A DNA stretch of 64,000 nucleotides, taken from the NCBI GenBank assembly GCA_944739405.2, contig OX123200.2, positions 4,480,761 to 4,544,760 of the forward strand, in the 5' to 3' direction. The position numbers were made by a program, and so were the translations under genes. Below the pieces are notes generated by a model. It had not been told where the DNA came from, did not search any database, and saw nothing but the letters and a program-made list of their open reading frames with translations. Shown here piece by piece: positions 34,701 through 44,244 of this stretch. This DNA is from Euclidia mi (taxonomy: Eukaryota > Arthropoda > Insecta > Lepidoptera > Erebidae). Within the stretch, counting starts at the first letter, position 1, and every line of letters starts with the position of its first letter.

Positions 34701-35090
34701 ATCTTGTACTGGAACATTGGTGAAGAGTGACTCCACGTCAAAACTCACCATCACTTCGTCTGGTTCCTTTTTCACGCTCTTGATAATGTCACGAGAGTCC
34801 TTCACGAAAGATGCCGTCTGACCTACCAACGGTTGCAGTACCTTGCTGATGTGTTTCGCGAAACCATATGTGGGTGAGTTTATTTGACTCACTATCGGTC
34901 GCAATGGTACGTTAGTCTTGTGGACTTTAGGCAAACCGTATATCTTGGGCTTGGGCGGCTGCACGATTTGAGGTTTGTGTAGACGTTCAAATTCATCTTC
35001 CGTGAAAACGTTTTTATGGTCATTAATCAAAGCCCGAATGCGTTTCGTAACTCTGGCTGTCGGCCGAAACGTCGGTAAAACATTGGTATT
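34700..35090 (-). pseudogene. Penelope-like element reverse transcriptase fragment
   Basis: The minus-strand frame reads LINDHKNVFTEDEFERL, PKPKIYGLPKVHKTNVPLRP, IVSQINSPTYGFAKHISKVL and VMVSFDVESLFTNVPVQ. GLPKVHK, RPI(V)S and SFDVxSLFTNVP are hallmark motifs of Penelope-like RTs, including the first catalytic Asp. The frame ends where the sequence joins an unrelated repeat (about 34702), so the rest of the RT and the GIY-YIG endonuclease are missing. Upstream, GACGTTTCGGCCGACAG (minus strand, about 35074-35058) is like the conserved sequence at ends of such elements. It is a small truncated remnant. Confidence 0.85.
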
Positions 35091-35438
35091 TATACCTTAA
35101 ATTAATTAAATATCGCGAATAAGACCCATTTTAGAAAAAATAAAATATGTTGATCCATATTGTTTGACGAGATCAAAGTTTATTTTCTTTTTTGATTTTC
35201 AGGGTTTGTGGGAGAAAAATCAGAAAATGGCGAGGCAAGCATCATCCCCTTCTCCTTATGGACTACCGGGTGGCGCAGCGTGAGTGTAAGCGACTGCTAC
35301 GCCGAAGGTTGCGGGTACGACTCCCGCTCAAGTCAAACATTTGTGTGCATGAACATGGATGTTTGTCTTTGTCTGGGTGTTTCTATGTATAATATGTATG
35401 TATTTACAAAAAAAGTATATATGTATGTTTATCCATTG

Positions 35439-35712
35439 GAAGACGAAAGACTGACAAAGAAGATATATAAGGCAAGTGTGAATGGGACAGGAGGAAGGGG
35501 AAGACCTAGGCGGACGTTCTCTGACCAGATTGGAGACATCCTAAAAAAAGGACAGGTCAGAAGTACCCTAAACAGAAGAGCATGCATGAGAAACTTGATG
35601 GGAGTGAGTGAAGCAAGAGAGGTAGGTACGTCAGGACCGTAGCAAATGGCGTTCCGTAGTCTCTGCCTACCCCTCCGGGAAACAGGCGTGAGTCTATGTA
35701 TGTATGTATGAA
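35439..35712 (+). pseudogene. RTE-like LINE 3' fragment, nested in SINE C
   Basis: The frame LTKKIYKASVNGTGGRGRPR, RTFSDQIGDIL and RSTLNRRACM is homologous to the C-terminus of the element at 3-1262 and ends in a TATGTATG repeat. It is flanked by TGTTTATCCATTG (35426-35438) and TGTTATCCATTG (35713-35724), a target duplication that differs by one base. It is a 5'-truncated insertion made by target-primed reverse transcription. Confidence 0.8.
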
Positions 35713-35739
35713 TGTTATCCATTGTCTAGTACCCATAGT

Positions 35740-35954
35740 CACGGTAATAATACCTAACAGTATTGTAACTCCATACAAACGCACGAAACTCGAGTAATAC
35801 CTACGCGCCTCGAGCAGAGTACCCATTAGACTGTGCGGACTGTGCCAAGAGTACCCACAGCCGCGATCGTACCGCAGCTCGCATGCGGCGCGTCTGGTAG
35901 GTATATAACTCACGAAGGCGGCCGAGTTACAATACTGTTAGATTATATTACCGT
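35740..35954 (+). mobile_element. 215-bp hAT-like MITE, copy 1
   Basis: Ends CACGGTAATAATACC...and ...ATTATATTACCGT are inverted repeats extending about 30 bp (with CTAACAGTATTGTAACTC inside). It is flanked by CCCATAGT (35732-35739) and GCCATAGT (35955-35962), an 8-bp duplication with one mismatch, as hAT transposases make. The interior is non-coding. Copy 2 at 45896-46110 has the same length in opposite orientation. Confidence 0.85.
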
Positions 35955-36031
35955 GCCATAGTACAAGCTCTGCTTCGTTTGGGACTAGGTGGTGATGTGT
36001 GTATGTGCTAGAATATTATTACTATTATTAT

Positions 36032-36474
36032 TTTTCCTCGGGCTCGCCACGCGGAGTAATGTCTAACTGGCATCACTGGTATCTAAGAGTTTTGGAGAGC
36101 TGCTTTTCGTTATACAGGCTCATTTATGTACTCACTACAAGAACAGTTCTTTGCGGTTACTAAACATAGTAATTGTATTACATTGAAATTCTACAAGCAT
36201 CTATCTCTCTGCCTTAAGTCATCACGATTGAAAGCTCTCAAGACTAAGTTGGATTGCAATTGCAGCAGATTTACCGTCTGCCGAAATTGCATTTCAACTA
36301 GTGCAGAATTGCTTTCTGAAACAAAAGCTTTATGTGCATTTGAGAAACAACTTTATTTCCAGCTAGATGTAGTATTTGTGTAAATTATAGAATAAGTGTA
36401 AATTAACTGTCCTCATATTTTTATATAATTTTTAACTTTATTTTCAATTTACTTTTTGGCATCTGTACAATATT
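36032..36474. other. Kinase intron, no recognisable gene
   Basis: A short ORF at 36126-36383 has several Cys residues but no family resemblance, and it is judged spurious. Confidence 0.4.
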
Positions 36475-36722
36475 TAATGGTGAGCGTTGTCCGTGTGGTA
36501 ACGGATTAAGAATACGGATTGTCACCAACCCATATCATCCCATGGGTTTCGTAAGAGCCGACAGAGGGAGCATATTATGCAGAGAACAGCACTGTAAGAG
36601 AAGGAAAACTTGATACAAACCCTATACCAACCCGTTTGGCCAGCGTGGTATAGTAGGCCAATTCCTCCTTTCAAAGGAGAGGCCTAGTCCAGCAGTGGAC
36701 TGTTAAAGGCTGATGATGATGA
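36475..36722 (+). repeat. RTE-tail SINE-like repeat
   Basis: A well preserved copy: CATCCCATGGGTTTCGTAAG, CCCTATACCAACCCGTTTGG and GTCCAGCAGTGGACTGTTAA, with the tail AGGCTGATGATGATG. Confidence 0.7.
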
Positions 36723-36814
36723 ATAACACAGGTCTTCTTTCACTCGGAAGGTTAATACTCGTAATTATATTTCTTCAAAATGCAGTTTCTATCTAGTTTC
36801 GGTGTCATAGGTAC

Positions 36815-36872
36815 TATACCAAAGGAGAGGCCTAGTCCAGCAGTGGACTGTAAAAGGCTGATGATGATGGCA
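36815..36872 (+). repeat. RTE-tail repeat, 3' fragment
   Basis: Only the last ~55 bp of the family are present: GGAGAGGCCTAGTCCAGCAG, TGGACTGTAAAAGGC and TGATGATGATGG. Confidence 0.7.
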
Positions 36873-37116
36873 GTATTTAATATTTCAGATATCGCTTTTG
36901 AAGTTACGTGTCTTTTTTTTGTTGCAAGACGTATAACTCTTAACGAATCGATAGTGCTTGTTCACATTGATTCACGTAAGCAAACAAGTACTAAGGTTTT
37001 TGCTTACCTACTTATTGCAACAGGGGGATTTATATCGAAATAAACAGATTATGAAATAAGTAGCATAGACATTGCCTTTATAAAAATTAGGAATAAGAAC
37101 AAAAAGGAACAGATAT

Positions 37117-37345
37117 TCATCATCATCAGCCTTTAACAGTCCACTGCTGGACTAGGCCTCTCCTTTAAAAGGAGGAATTGGCTTACTATACCACCCTGGC
37201 CAAACGCGTTGGTATAGGGTTTGTATCAAGTTTTCATTCTCTTACAGTGATGATCACTGCATAATATGCTCCCTCTGTCGGCTCTTACGACACCCATGGG
37301 ATGATATGGGGTGATGACATGCCGTATTCTTAATCCACACCACAC
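37117..37345 (-). repeat. RTE-tail SINE-like repeat
   Basis: Opposite orientation to the copy at 36475, with the tail (ATCATCATCAGCC) on the left. The two copies are inverted and about 400 bp apart, so a transcript of the kinase intron could fold here. Confidence 0.7.
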
Positions 37346-37512
37346 GGACAGAACAGATATTACTTACTATTAAAAAGTAATATTACTTTTGTCTACGCAC
37401 GGAAATCGCATAATGATGTTTCCAAAACTTATACTAAATGCCCATATATCATGTACAGTACTAAAAGCACAGGCACATCCATATGATTGATACAAAATAA
37501 ATCAACAGTTAT

Positions 37513-37773
37513 ATGACCGGTAAGGTCCTCATCAAACCGAATATATGCCGCGTAATGCGAAACCCGAACGTAATACTAATAGCTGGCAGCAAATCACATT
37601 TTGCGCACTTGAACGATGCTACTCTCAATGCCTGCGCATTTGAAGGATGTGTGCAAGAAGCTATGACAGTACTTGATGACCACGGTGATCCCGCCACTAT
37701 TGGACGACGAGTAAATCGCGAAGGTTTTAAACTAAACCAATCGGGCGACATTAATGTCACCATTTCGCGGTGA
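37513..37773 (+). CDS. Orphan ORF of 86 codons, function unknown
   Basis: An 86-codon ATG-to-stop frame encodes, for example, NPNVILIAGSKSHFAHLNDA and AMTVLDDHGDPATIGRRVN. Its composition is less AT-biased than the flanks and looks coding-like, but I do not recognise the family. There are no transmembrane segments or signal peptide. It lies antisense in the kinase intron and continues into more GC-balanced sequence to about 38180. It may be a remnant of a mobile element or virus-derived sequence. Without a search this is only a candidate. Confidence 0.25.
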   Translation: MTGKVLIKPNICRVMRNPNVILIAGSKSHFAHLNDATLNACAFEGCVQEAMTVLDDHGDPATIGRRVNREGFKLNQSGDINVTISR

Positions 37774-38713
37774 AAAGGGTTTCACCATGAAAATTCTCAC
37801 ATTTTCCCCGCTTGCCCCAAACTCAAACCATACAGGTGTGGATGATGGTATGCCTCGTAAGCAAGTTTCTAAAACGAGTACAACATAAAATACGTTCATC
37901 GATACGCCGACGTATTCTACGCCCAACGTGCGTGGGCCCTAAGTTGCGTGCTCCGAGTGTGTTTCCATAACATTTATTGTTATACCTCGCGTCGTACGAT
38001 CACACGAACGCACATTGCGTGCGTGTATATCCGGCTTAACATTCCATAAAGCTTGTAAGGTCTGCAAATAACTGTTAATAACACTGAGATATATTTAACA
38101 GGAGCATTTCTGAAGTAGAACAAGTAACCGCATGTAATGACGATGAATGGCAAGAGAAAACAAAGCGTTATCATCACGCCTTTTCATTCCGTGGGTGTCG
38201 TTACAGGCAATTTTGAAAACTATTAGAAGGAAACAGTGTCATTGAAAAGAGGCCAAAAACTCGACATCTAACCGTAGACCAGCTCCAAGTCCAATAGGCT
38301 AATCCCTTCTGTTATCATATTATACGAACCCTATAACCCTACAACTCCAACAGGTCTTCAACTCAAATATCCTTCTATTCCATCCTTTTTATTTATAATG
38401 ATATAGGGACGCAAATTAGAAGAGGCTTATTTCCAGTATTGGACTACAAACGCAGCAAATCAAGAAACGTCTTGTCAGGTTGGTAGAACATCTTCTTCAA
38501 ACATTTTCACCTACAACTTTACCACTAGAAGTAGTTCCCCACTAAAGAACAGTCTTATGCTGTTGAAATTCAACCGAAACGTCTCGTCAAACATATTTCG
38601 CTAGAGATAGAAAAGTTCTATGTTATTGAAACTTTGCAGACACGTCTTCTTCAAACATGTTCCACTGCAATTCCTTCCTCACTAGAAGTGTTGTTGATAG
38701 TTTTGTGACTCAC

Positions 38714-38850
38714 CTGGTGGTCTATACCAGAGCGTGACAACTTCGTGCGAGTACGTGTGGCTCGGCACGGACTTGGCGCGCGCCAGACCGAAGTCCGCCA
38801 GCTTCAGCTCGCCGTGCGAGCTTATTAACAGGTTCTGGGGCTTCACGTCC
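38714..38850 (-). CDS. Eip63E: CDK14/Eip63E-type kinase, catalytic-loop and DFG exon
   Basis: This 137-nt exon has an acceptor (TTGTTGTACAG) and a strong donor (GTGAGT). It completes an Arg codon, then reads DVKPQNLLISSHGELKLADF, GLARAKSVPSHTYSHEVVTL and WYRPP, ending one base into the next codon. It supplies the catalytic Asp and Asn of the RDVKPQN loop, the DFG metal-binding Asp and the start of the activation segment with the CDK-typical VVTLWYRPP. The SVPSHTYSHEV sequence is characteristic of the PFTAIRE group. The one-base phase matches the two-base start of the next exon 10 kb downstream. Exons further upstream (N-lobe, cyclin-binding helix) were not found in the window. Confidence 0.9.
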
Positions 38851-38908
38851 CTGTACAACAACATATTTATACACATTAGAAAAAAAAACAATAAAATACA
38901 TGATGTCA

Positions 38909-38999
38909 AAAGACCCATCACCGAGCCGAAGTCTACTCGTTTAGCACATCATGGTGCCGAAGTAAATAAAAATCGTTATAAATAATTGGTACAATATGG
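38909..38999. repeat. Repeat upstream of a kinase exon, shared with 28738-29045
   Basis: One continuous block AAGACCCATCACCGAGCCGA...GGTACAATATGGGATTT, about 60 bp upstream (in gene orientation) of the acceptor of the 38714-38850 exon. Confidence 0.6.
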
Positions 39000-39040
39000 G
39001 ATTTAAATTTTCGGCAAGTATTGTGTATACGCACAATTGT

Positions 39041-39380
39041 GAATGGGACAGGAGGAAGGAGAAGACCTAGGCTGACGTTCTCTGACCAGGGGGCCAATTC
39101 TCCTATTTTTATATGACATTGATATTATATTTTGAATTGACTCAGAAACGGTATTCTGATAACCTAATGTCATTATCGTATGATTTGAAATAAACAGTTC
39201 GTCGTTGACACATATTTTGACACTTGTTTTAATTTACGATCTCGTTACAACTTCGTTCAATTATCAGATAATTTAGAAGAATATGTGCTCTTTTTGTGAC
39301 GTAAGTGTGACACTGACATGATATCGTAACTATATTTATTTAGGAGAATTGGGCCACAGATTGGACACATCCTAAAAGCT
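39041..39380 (+). pseudogene. RTE-like LINE fragment, interrupted by a MITE
   Basis: GTGAATGGGACAGGAGGAAG...TCTCTGACCAG (39041-39089) and CAGATTGGACACATCCTAAA (39357-39376) together match the RTE C-terminal sequence seen intact at 35480-35545. The MITE at 39090-39356 splits it. Confidence 0.75.
39090..39356 (+). mobile_element. 267-bp MITE with GGCCAATTCTCCTA ends, copy 1
   Basis: Terminal inverted repeats GGGGCCAATTCTCCTA and TAGGAGAATTGGGCCA are flanked by CAG on both sides (39087-39089 and 39357-39359), a 3-bp duplication. Removing it restores the RTE sequence, so the insertion boundaries are exact. Three-bp duplications suggest a PIF/Harbinger-type mover. Copy 2 is at 40952-42617. Confidence 0.85.
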
Positions 39381-40951
39381 TCGTGGCAACCGGTACTAAG
39401 AGCTTAGCTTGTTATCAGTGGCACGGGGGCAAGGACAATAAGCAATTTAACCCTAGTAAGTTTAAACTCAATACCTTCTGCATAACGGTCTAATGATATT
39501 TCCAGTAGGCTACCTTAAATCCCATTTCATTATTTCTCCTAAACTCATTTTATCCTCTTCGCCTTAAGAGCGTTTAATCCGTCGGAGGCGATTTTGCGGG
39601 TTTTTATTGTTCTATTACGTTACGGATAAATAACAATTAATGGAAAAGATATAGAAAATATGAAAGTTCAGTTCTTTATCAAGAGAATGCTAAAGAAAAA
39701 TATATGGGTTACTAGTGTAAATATTTTAAAACGGATGAATTAAAAAAAGTCATTTTCGTCATTTCTGTAGTTTAGGCCAGCATTAATGGTCGCTAGTGCT
39801 ATGAAAACTTATTGTTCTATAATTCTGTAAATGTAAACTGTACGAGCAAAAGTTATACAAGCGAGTCCTTAAAAAAAATTGTACTTTCATTCATAATTTT
39901 CAAGAAAATCGGAGATCAAAACAGTGCATTTTGCTTAATTTTAGCCCGCAAATTTGCATTTATATCTAAAAATTTACTGTGAGTATTAAAAAGATATATA
40001 CATATTTAGAAACCTTAAGATTCCTTTTAAGTCATATAAAAAAATTGGAATCTAAACTTTTCGTTTGTAATTAATATGATTTTTTTAAAAAGACCTATAA
40101 AGCTCGAAGCGCGATGCTATGTCCGCCATTCAGCGCTGAGCGCTCTCAGAGGACGGACCTGTCGCTCGCACCCGCGTCCGCCATTTTAAGTAAATATTGC
40201 ATTCCAAAACGTTTATAGCTCGGCTAAAGCCTCTTGATCCTTATTTTTTTCTCAACGTATTTTTTTTATAAATATGTAAAGTTGATGTACTTTGTAACTT
40301 TATTTATGTATTACGTATTAAACTAGTGTGTTAGTCAAGACATCTGGAGTCTAGTGGTTACTGGTTGGAGACTGACAGAAACGGACCGTTAGATATAATA
40401 CCTTGCTGCAAAAATCAAGTGGCAATATACAGTATAAACAGGTACAGTAGTTAGACGCATTTGATCTTTGATGGGTGATCATGGGATTGGCTTGCAGAGC
40501 CTATATCGCAGGTTTATTTTCGTACAAACTACATAAGTTAAGGTAAAGTAATTGACATCACGGTCATAGTATGGATGGGTGACCGACCGATGAATTTACA
40601 GAGCCCATGTATGAGGTTCTTAAGGGGGGCAAAATTATGGTTATTTTTAAGCTAGGACGCGCCGCCGTTAGCATGATACCAATGGAATAGGTATTTACCT
40701 AATACGTACTATGCAATGCAATTAAAAGCACACTTGAATCGAATATTATCTTACAAACCGCCGCAGCTCAGCTGATCCCCACGAGCTCGCATTGCAGGTA
40801 CCTAACACACACAAGCACACGTACCTACCGTGCAGTCTTATTCTGCACCAGTTAACAGTTTATTTTGAGACTCAATTCTTCTAACTATATTTGTTCAAAA
40901 TGCAGTTTCGATCTAATGTCAGTGTCATACTCATGTCATAAATGGTATTCT
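39381..40951. other. No recognisable gene
   Basis: No coding frame. A GC-richer stretch at 40095-40195 (GCGCGATGCTATGTCCGCCA...GTCCGCCATTTTAAG) lies in AT-rich surroundings and is unexplained. Confidence 0.5.
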
Positions 40952-41009
40952 CCTAAATAAGCTGATATTGGAATGTTATCGTGATTAGATCGTTAATTGA
41001 ACAATGTCA

Positions 41010-41097
41010 TCATCATCGTTCTAGAATACCGTGGATCGAACCCGATACCCTCTGCATAGCAGTCCGTTGGTATCTCCAGTAGGCTATCGCTGCCTGT
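41010..41097 (-). repeat. Miniature SINE: tRNA head of family A joined to a GATGATGA tail
   Basis: On the minus strand, GGCAGCGATAGCCTACTGGA through GGGTTCGATCCACGG (head with B-box) is followed after 12 bp by GATGATGATGA. The body of family A is missing. GTTAATTGAACAATGTCA (40992-41009) and GTTAATTAAACAATGTGTCA (41098-41117) flank it as an imperfect target duplication, so it probably inserted in this short form. Confidence 0.6.
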
Positions 41098-41150
41098 TGT
41101 TAATTAAACAATGTGTCAACGTCGAACAATAGAAGTCAAATTATAGTTGG

Positions 41151-42111
41151 TGCCACGAGAAGATAGACTTTTTGTAAACAAACATTCAGGGCTTCACAAC
41201 CTTTTTTCAAACAGTTGCGTTTTAGATTTTATGCTTTTGAACAGTCTTTTGTTTTTCAATACCTAATTATGCCACTATGTTTTTATATTTATATTGTTAA
41301 ATTTTACTGAAATAAAAATATTTGATTTTGTGTTTTAATGGTCGAATGTTCATAATTTGCCGATTTTTTTGTTGTTTTATACGTAATAATCTGTAAATTA
41401 ATGAAAAATAGAGTACCATGTTTGTTAATTATAGAGTACATACATGTTACTTTATTATTGACACGATTTTTTTAAATCAATACGCAATAAATAATTTTGC
41501 TCAAAGTAGCATATCTATTCTAAAATATTAAATTATTGACCAACAATGAATAATATAACAGATAACTAGCTAATACATTGCATAAACATTTCTAGGCATA
41601 GACATTTTACGTTGTCTGTGAATGAAATCGTCAGAATGAACTTAAACAAAAACCATTAAACGTTACGGTAGTCTGAAAACGCAATTTCTTTTTTAGGTAT
41701 AAATAATTTTCTGCCATCTGATATTCTGCACGCGCTTTTTCGAGATGCCGGCAGCGGGAAGAGCGTTGCGATCCTATAAACTTGTATTTAACTTTACACC
41801 AACCCCTTCTTGATAACTAAAAATTTAATTTTGTCCTCTGATAAAAAGATGTTAAGCCCAAGAATGTATCAATTCAATGAACTAACGCCAAATGTTGATA
41901 CTCTAGGCGTCAGTATCTCAAAACATTAAAAGATCCTGTTGACAGCCCATAATATCGATAAAACCCGGATCCATTGTCATTTTAGTTTCCAATGACACGT
42001 ATCTATGTACCGTTGCGCTCTTTGGATTTGTAATTATTTGTTTTTTAAAGAACTATTGCTAAGTCACTTAGTAAAATTCTTTGTTTACAAAAAGTCTATG
42101 TTCTCGTGGCA
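41151..42111. mobile_element. Non-autonomous DNA element with 32-bp TIRs
   Basis: TGCCACGAGAAGATAGAC followed by TTTTTGTAAACAAA (41151-41182) recurs in reverse complement at 42080-42111 with one mismatch. The interior (~900 bp) is AT-rich without an ORF. It lies within MITE copy 2, whose sequence resumes on both sides. No clear target duplication was found. Confidence 0.75.
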
Positions 42112-42227
42112 CAGATTCTAGATGATAATGACATTTAAATTAGAAGAATACCAATTCTGAGTCAATTTAAAATCTAATCTCATTTCGTTCAAAATATAAT
42201 TACAATGTCATATAAAATACGAGAATT

Positions 42228-42596
42228 AGGCAGCGATAGCCGAGTGGAGATACCAACAGACTGCCATGCACAGGGTATCGGGTTCGAATCCACGGCGCGC
42301 ACCAATGACTTTTAGGAGTTATGTGCGTATTGAATTATTAATTATCGCTTGTCCCGTGCCTCGGAGAGCACGTTAAGCCGTCGTTCCCGGTTGTCATGAA
42401 GATCTTTGACAGTCGTTACAGGGTGTCAGTACCTTCTAAATAAACTGACACTAGTCTAAACCATAGAATATCGCTATCCTTTCGGGTTGCGGAGGTCTGA
42501 CAGGCAGTCGCTCTGTGGAAAAGCTAATATTCAGCCAAATCCGGTTAGACTAGTAAGCGGACTTCAGATTGAAACTGGGATAACGCTAAGAGGAGG
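42228..42596 (+). repeat. tRNA-derived SINE, family A, full length with 16-bp target duplication
   Basis: The head is GGCAGCGATAGCCGAGTGGA with the B-box GGTTCGAATCC (42281-42291). The body contains GCCTCGGAGAGCACGTTAAG, and the 3' end is GGGATAACGCTAAGAGGAGG. It is flanked by perfect copies of ATAAAATACGAGAATT at 42212-42227 and 42597-42612, which fix its borders. The clean duplication implies a recent insertion into MITE copy 2. Confidence 0.9.
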
Positions 42597-42617
42597 ATAA
42601 AATACGAGAATTGGCCT

Positions 42618-43116
42618 TATTTACTATCTATGTAAAATTTTATAAAAAGAGGGATTTATATCATCGAACACTGTGTGAAATAATTTTAGGTGAATATATA
42701 TTGTATAATTACAATATTTTGTAAATGGAGATCAATATATTGTATATTTTTTTCTTTCTTTTCATTAATTAAGTATTTTCTTTTACCCGACTCTTTTGAT
42801 TTTGTATTTAGTGTCATTCGTGGGTTTTCATGCATTAATAACGAGATAGATGTATATTAATTGAAATGACAATTATGTAGATGACAATTATAAATTATTT
42901 CTATCATATAATAAAACTGCGCCAAATTATTATAAATAGTCGTTGTTATCCTAAGGAACGTCATCCTACTAAACAAATATGTAATATCTATCTTTTTTCG
43001 ACGTATTACCTAAACGAATACTGTTCATGTATGGCAAGAAGGATCAAGATTATTATTCCACGCGACACCGTCATAGTGCGCCGGGTCTCGCATCCGCGGT
43101 GCGCGGGCGACCGCGG
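42618..43116. other. No recognisable gene
   Basis: AT-rich up to about 43040, then GC-rich sequence leading into the promoter-like block. Confidence 0.4.
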
Positions 43117-43210
43117 TACTATAAAAACCTAAACTCGAGCCACCGCTCGAGGCGTACGCTCTTAAAAATAAAGATCAGGTGGAAAGAGCCCTAATCCCCT
43201 CTTTCCACCT
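43117..43210 (+). promoter_or_regulatory. Candidate promoter or solo-LTR core (TATA, AATAAA, hairpin)
   Basis: After a GC-rich block, TATAAAA (43120-43126) is followed 41 bp later by AATAAA (43167-43172). Next comes a perfect 11-bp hairpin, AGGTGGAAAGA (43177-43187) with TCTTTCCACCT (43200-43210). A TATA box followed closely by a polyadenylation signal and hairpin is typical of an LTR with a short R region. LTR borders were not found, so a cellular promoter remains possible. Confidence 0.35.
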
Positions 43211-43662
43211 TTTCTCTCTGTTGTACTTAACTTTACCCAACTTTTAGCCACATACTCTACAAACAAGAATACTAAGAGCTTCTAAAGAGATTGTTGCACT
43301 TTATAACATGTGCAATATACCGTCTATTAGAAGAGCCCAGTTTTATTATAATAAACAGTGAACGGGTATAATGTTTACCCGCACGGTCGGTGATGTTAAA
43401 ATAGACTATAGACTAAGTTATGCGCCGGAGAATATCCTATGAACTAAGAATGCGAATAAAATGCATCAACTATTTTACTCATAGTATGATGTATGAGACG
43501 TTATTATGTACGTGAATTAGAATCGAGGATGTAGTATCTATTATATAGAAGATAAAACGGTAACATTTTGTGTACAATATTAAAATTTACTTCAACTAGT
43601 TATGTCGATGCCAGCGTTAGCCTAGTGGAGAGATTAATTGGCAATCTCAAGTGACGCAAGTG

Positions 43663-44244
43663 AGCCAAAAAATTACCAGTACCCTACGCACTCTCTATCG
43701 GTTGAGGAACTTTCTACCGTCCACGACTAAGACATTGCTTGTGCAAGCTCTAATTTTTCCCTTGGTCGACTATGGTGATGTATGTTACTATGACCTGAAT
43801 GCAGATCTTCTTTACAAACTTGTCCGTCTTCTCAATAACTGCATTCGATTCGTTTTCAATCTTCGCAAGTATGACCATGTGTCTACTTTTCGTTCTCAGT
43901 TGAAGTGGCTTCCAATTCGTCAAAGACGCAGTTTGCGTGCCCTCACAACCCTCTATTCTATCCTTATGTCCCCTAATATCCCAAAGTACTTAAGTGAGCA
44001 TTTTCAGTATCTTTGTTCAACTCACGACCGAAACCTTCGTTCATCTGATAATCTTCTCCCTCTTTGTCCTCCTCATAGTACCAATTTCACTCACTCTTCT
44101 TTTTCTATACAAGCTATCCTTCTCTGGAATGCCCTCCCTCTCGAAGTCAGGACGTCCATTACCAGGTATGGCTTTAAATCAAAAGTTAAAGCACTGCTAT
44201 TGGAAAAGTTAGCAGAAGTAGTTTGGTGTATCTTCTCAGATTAG
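43663..44244 (+). pseudogene. CR1/L2-type LINE, C-terminal RT fragment
   Basis: An open frame of about 195 codons reads ITSTLRTLYRLRNFLPSTTK, LIFPLVDYGDVCYYDL, LKWLPIRQRRSLRALTTLYS and ILLWNALPLEVRTSITRYGF. This is the C-terminal domain after the RT palm in CR1/L2/Jockey-like LINEs. The catalytic part is missing, so it is a 5'-truncated insertion. Just upstream (43615-43650) GCCAGCGTTAGCCTAGTGGA looks like a SINE head. The frame is uninterrupted, suggesting a fairly young copy. Confidence 0.75.

Larger units (their letters stand above)
35262..36031 (+). repeat. tRNA-derived SINE, family C, with two nested insertions
   Basis: The head resembles a tRNA: CCGGGTGGCGCAGCG, then a B-box-like GGGTACGACTCCCGC (about 35316-35330). 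It is followed by GATGTTTGTCTTTGTCTGGG and GTATGTTTATCCATTG. The body then continues only after two insertions: GTTATCCATTGTCTAGTACC (35714-35733) and, beyond the second, CCATAGTACAAGCTCTGCTT (35956-35975) to a TTATTATT tail near 36031. With the insertions removed the order is that of a widespread lepidopteran SINE. Confidence 0.7.
40952..42617 (-). mobile_element. GGCCAATTCTC MITE copy 2, carrying three nested insertions
   Basis: Read from the right on the minus strand, GGCCAATTCTCGTATTTTAT, TTTAAATTGACTCAGAATTG and AATGTCATTATCATCTAGAA align with copy 1. After the insertion at 41151-42111, CGACGTTGACACATTG and TAACGATCTAATCACG continue it, ending TTATTTAGGAGAATACC near 40952. Within it sit a SINE (42228-42596), a TIR element (41151-42111) and a mini-SINE (41010-41097). 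The original MITE was therefore about 270 bp and has been expanded to 1.67 kb. Confidence 0.7.

Noticed and set aside
35040..35085. GGCCGAAACGTCGGT near a Penelope-like fragment, reminiscent of a hammerhead ribozyme core
   Set aside because: The CUGAUGA core strand is not present nearby and the motif is on the strand opposite to the RT frame. A functional ribozyme is not supported.
42228..42300. tRNA-like sequence with A and B boxes
   Set aside because: It is the head of a SINE with a 16-bp target duplication; the same head occurs in several other copies.
43615..43662. SINE head-like GCCAGCGTTAGCCTAGTGGA before the LINE fragment
   Set aside because: Too short and without a body or tail; kept only as a remark in the LINE entry.
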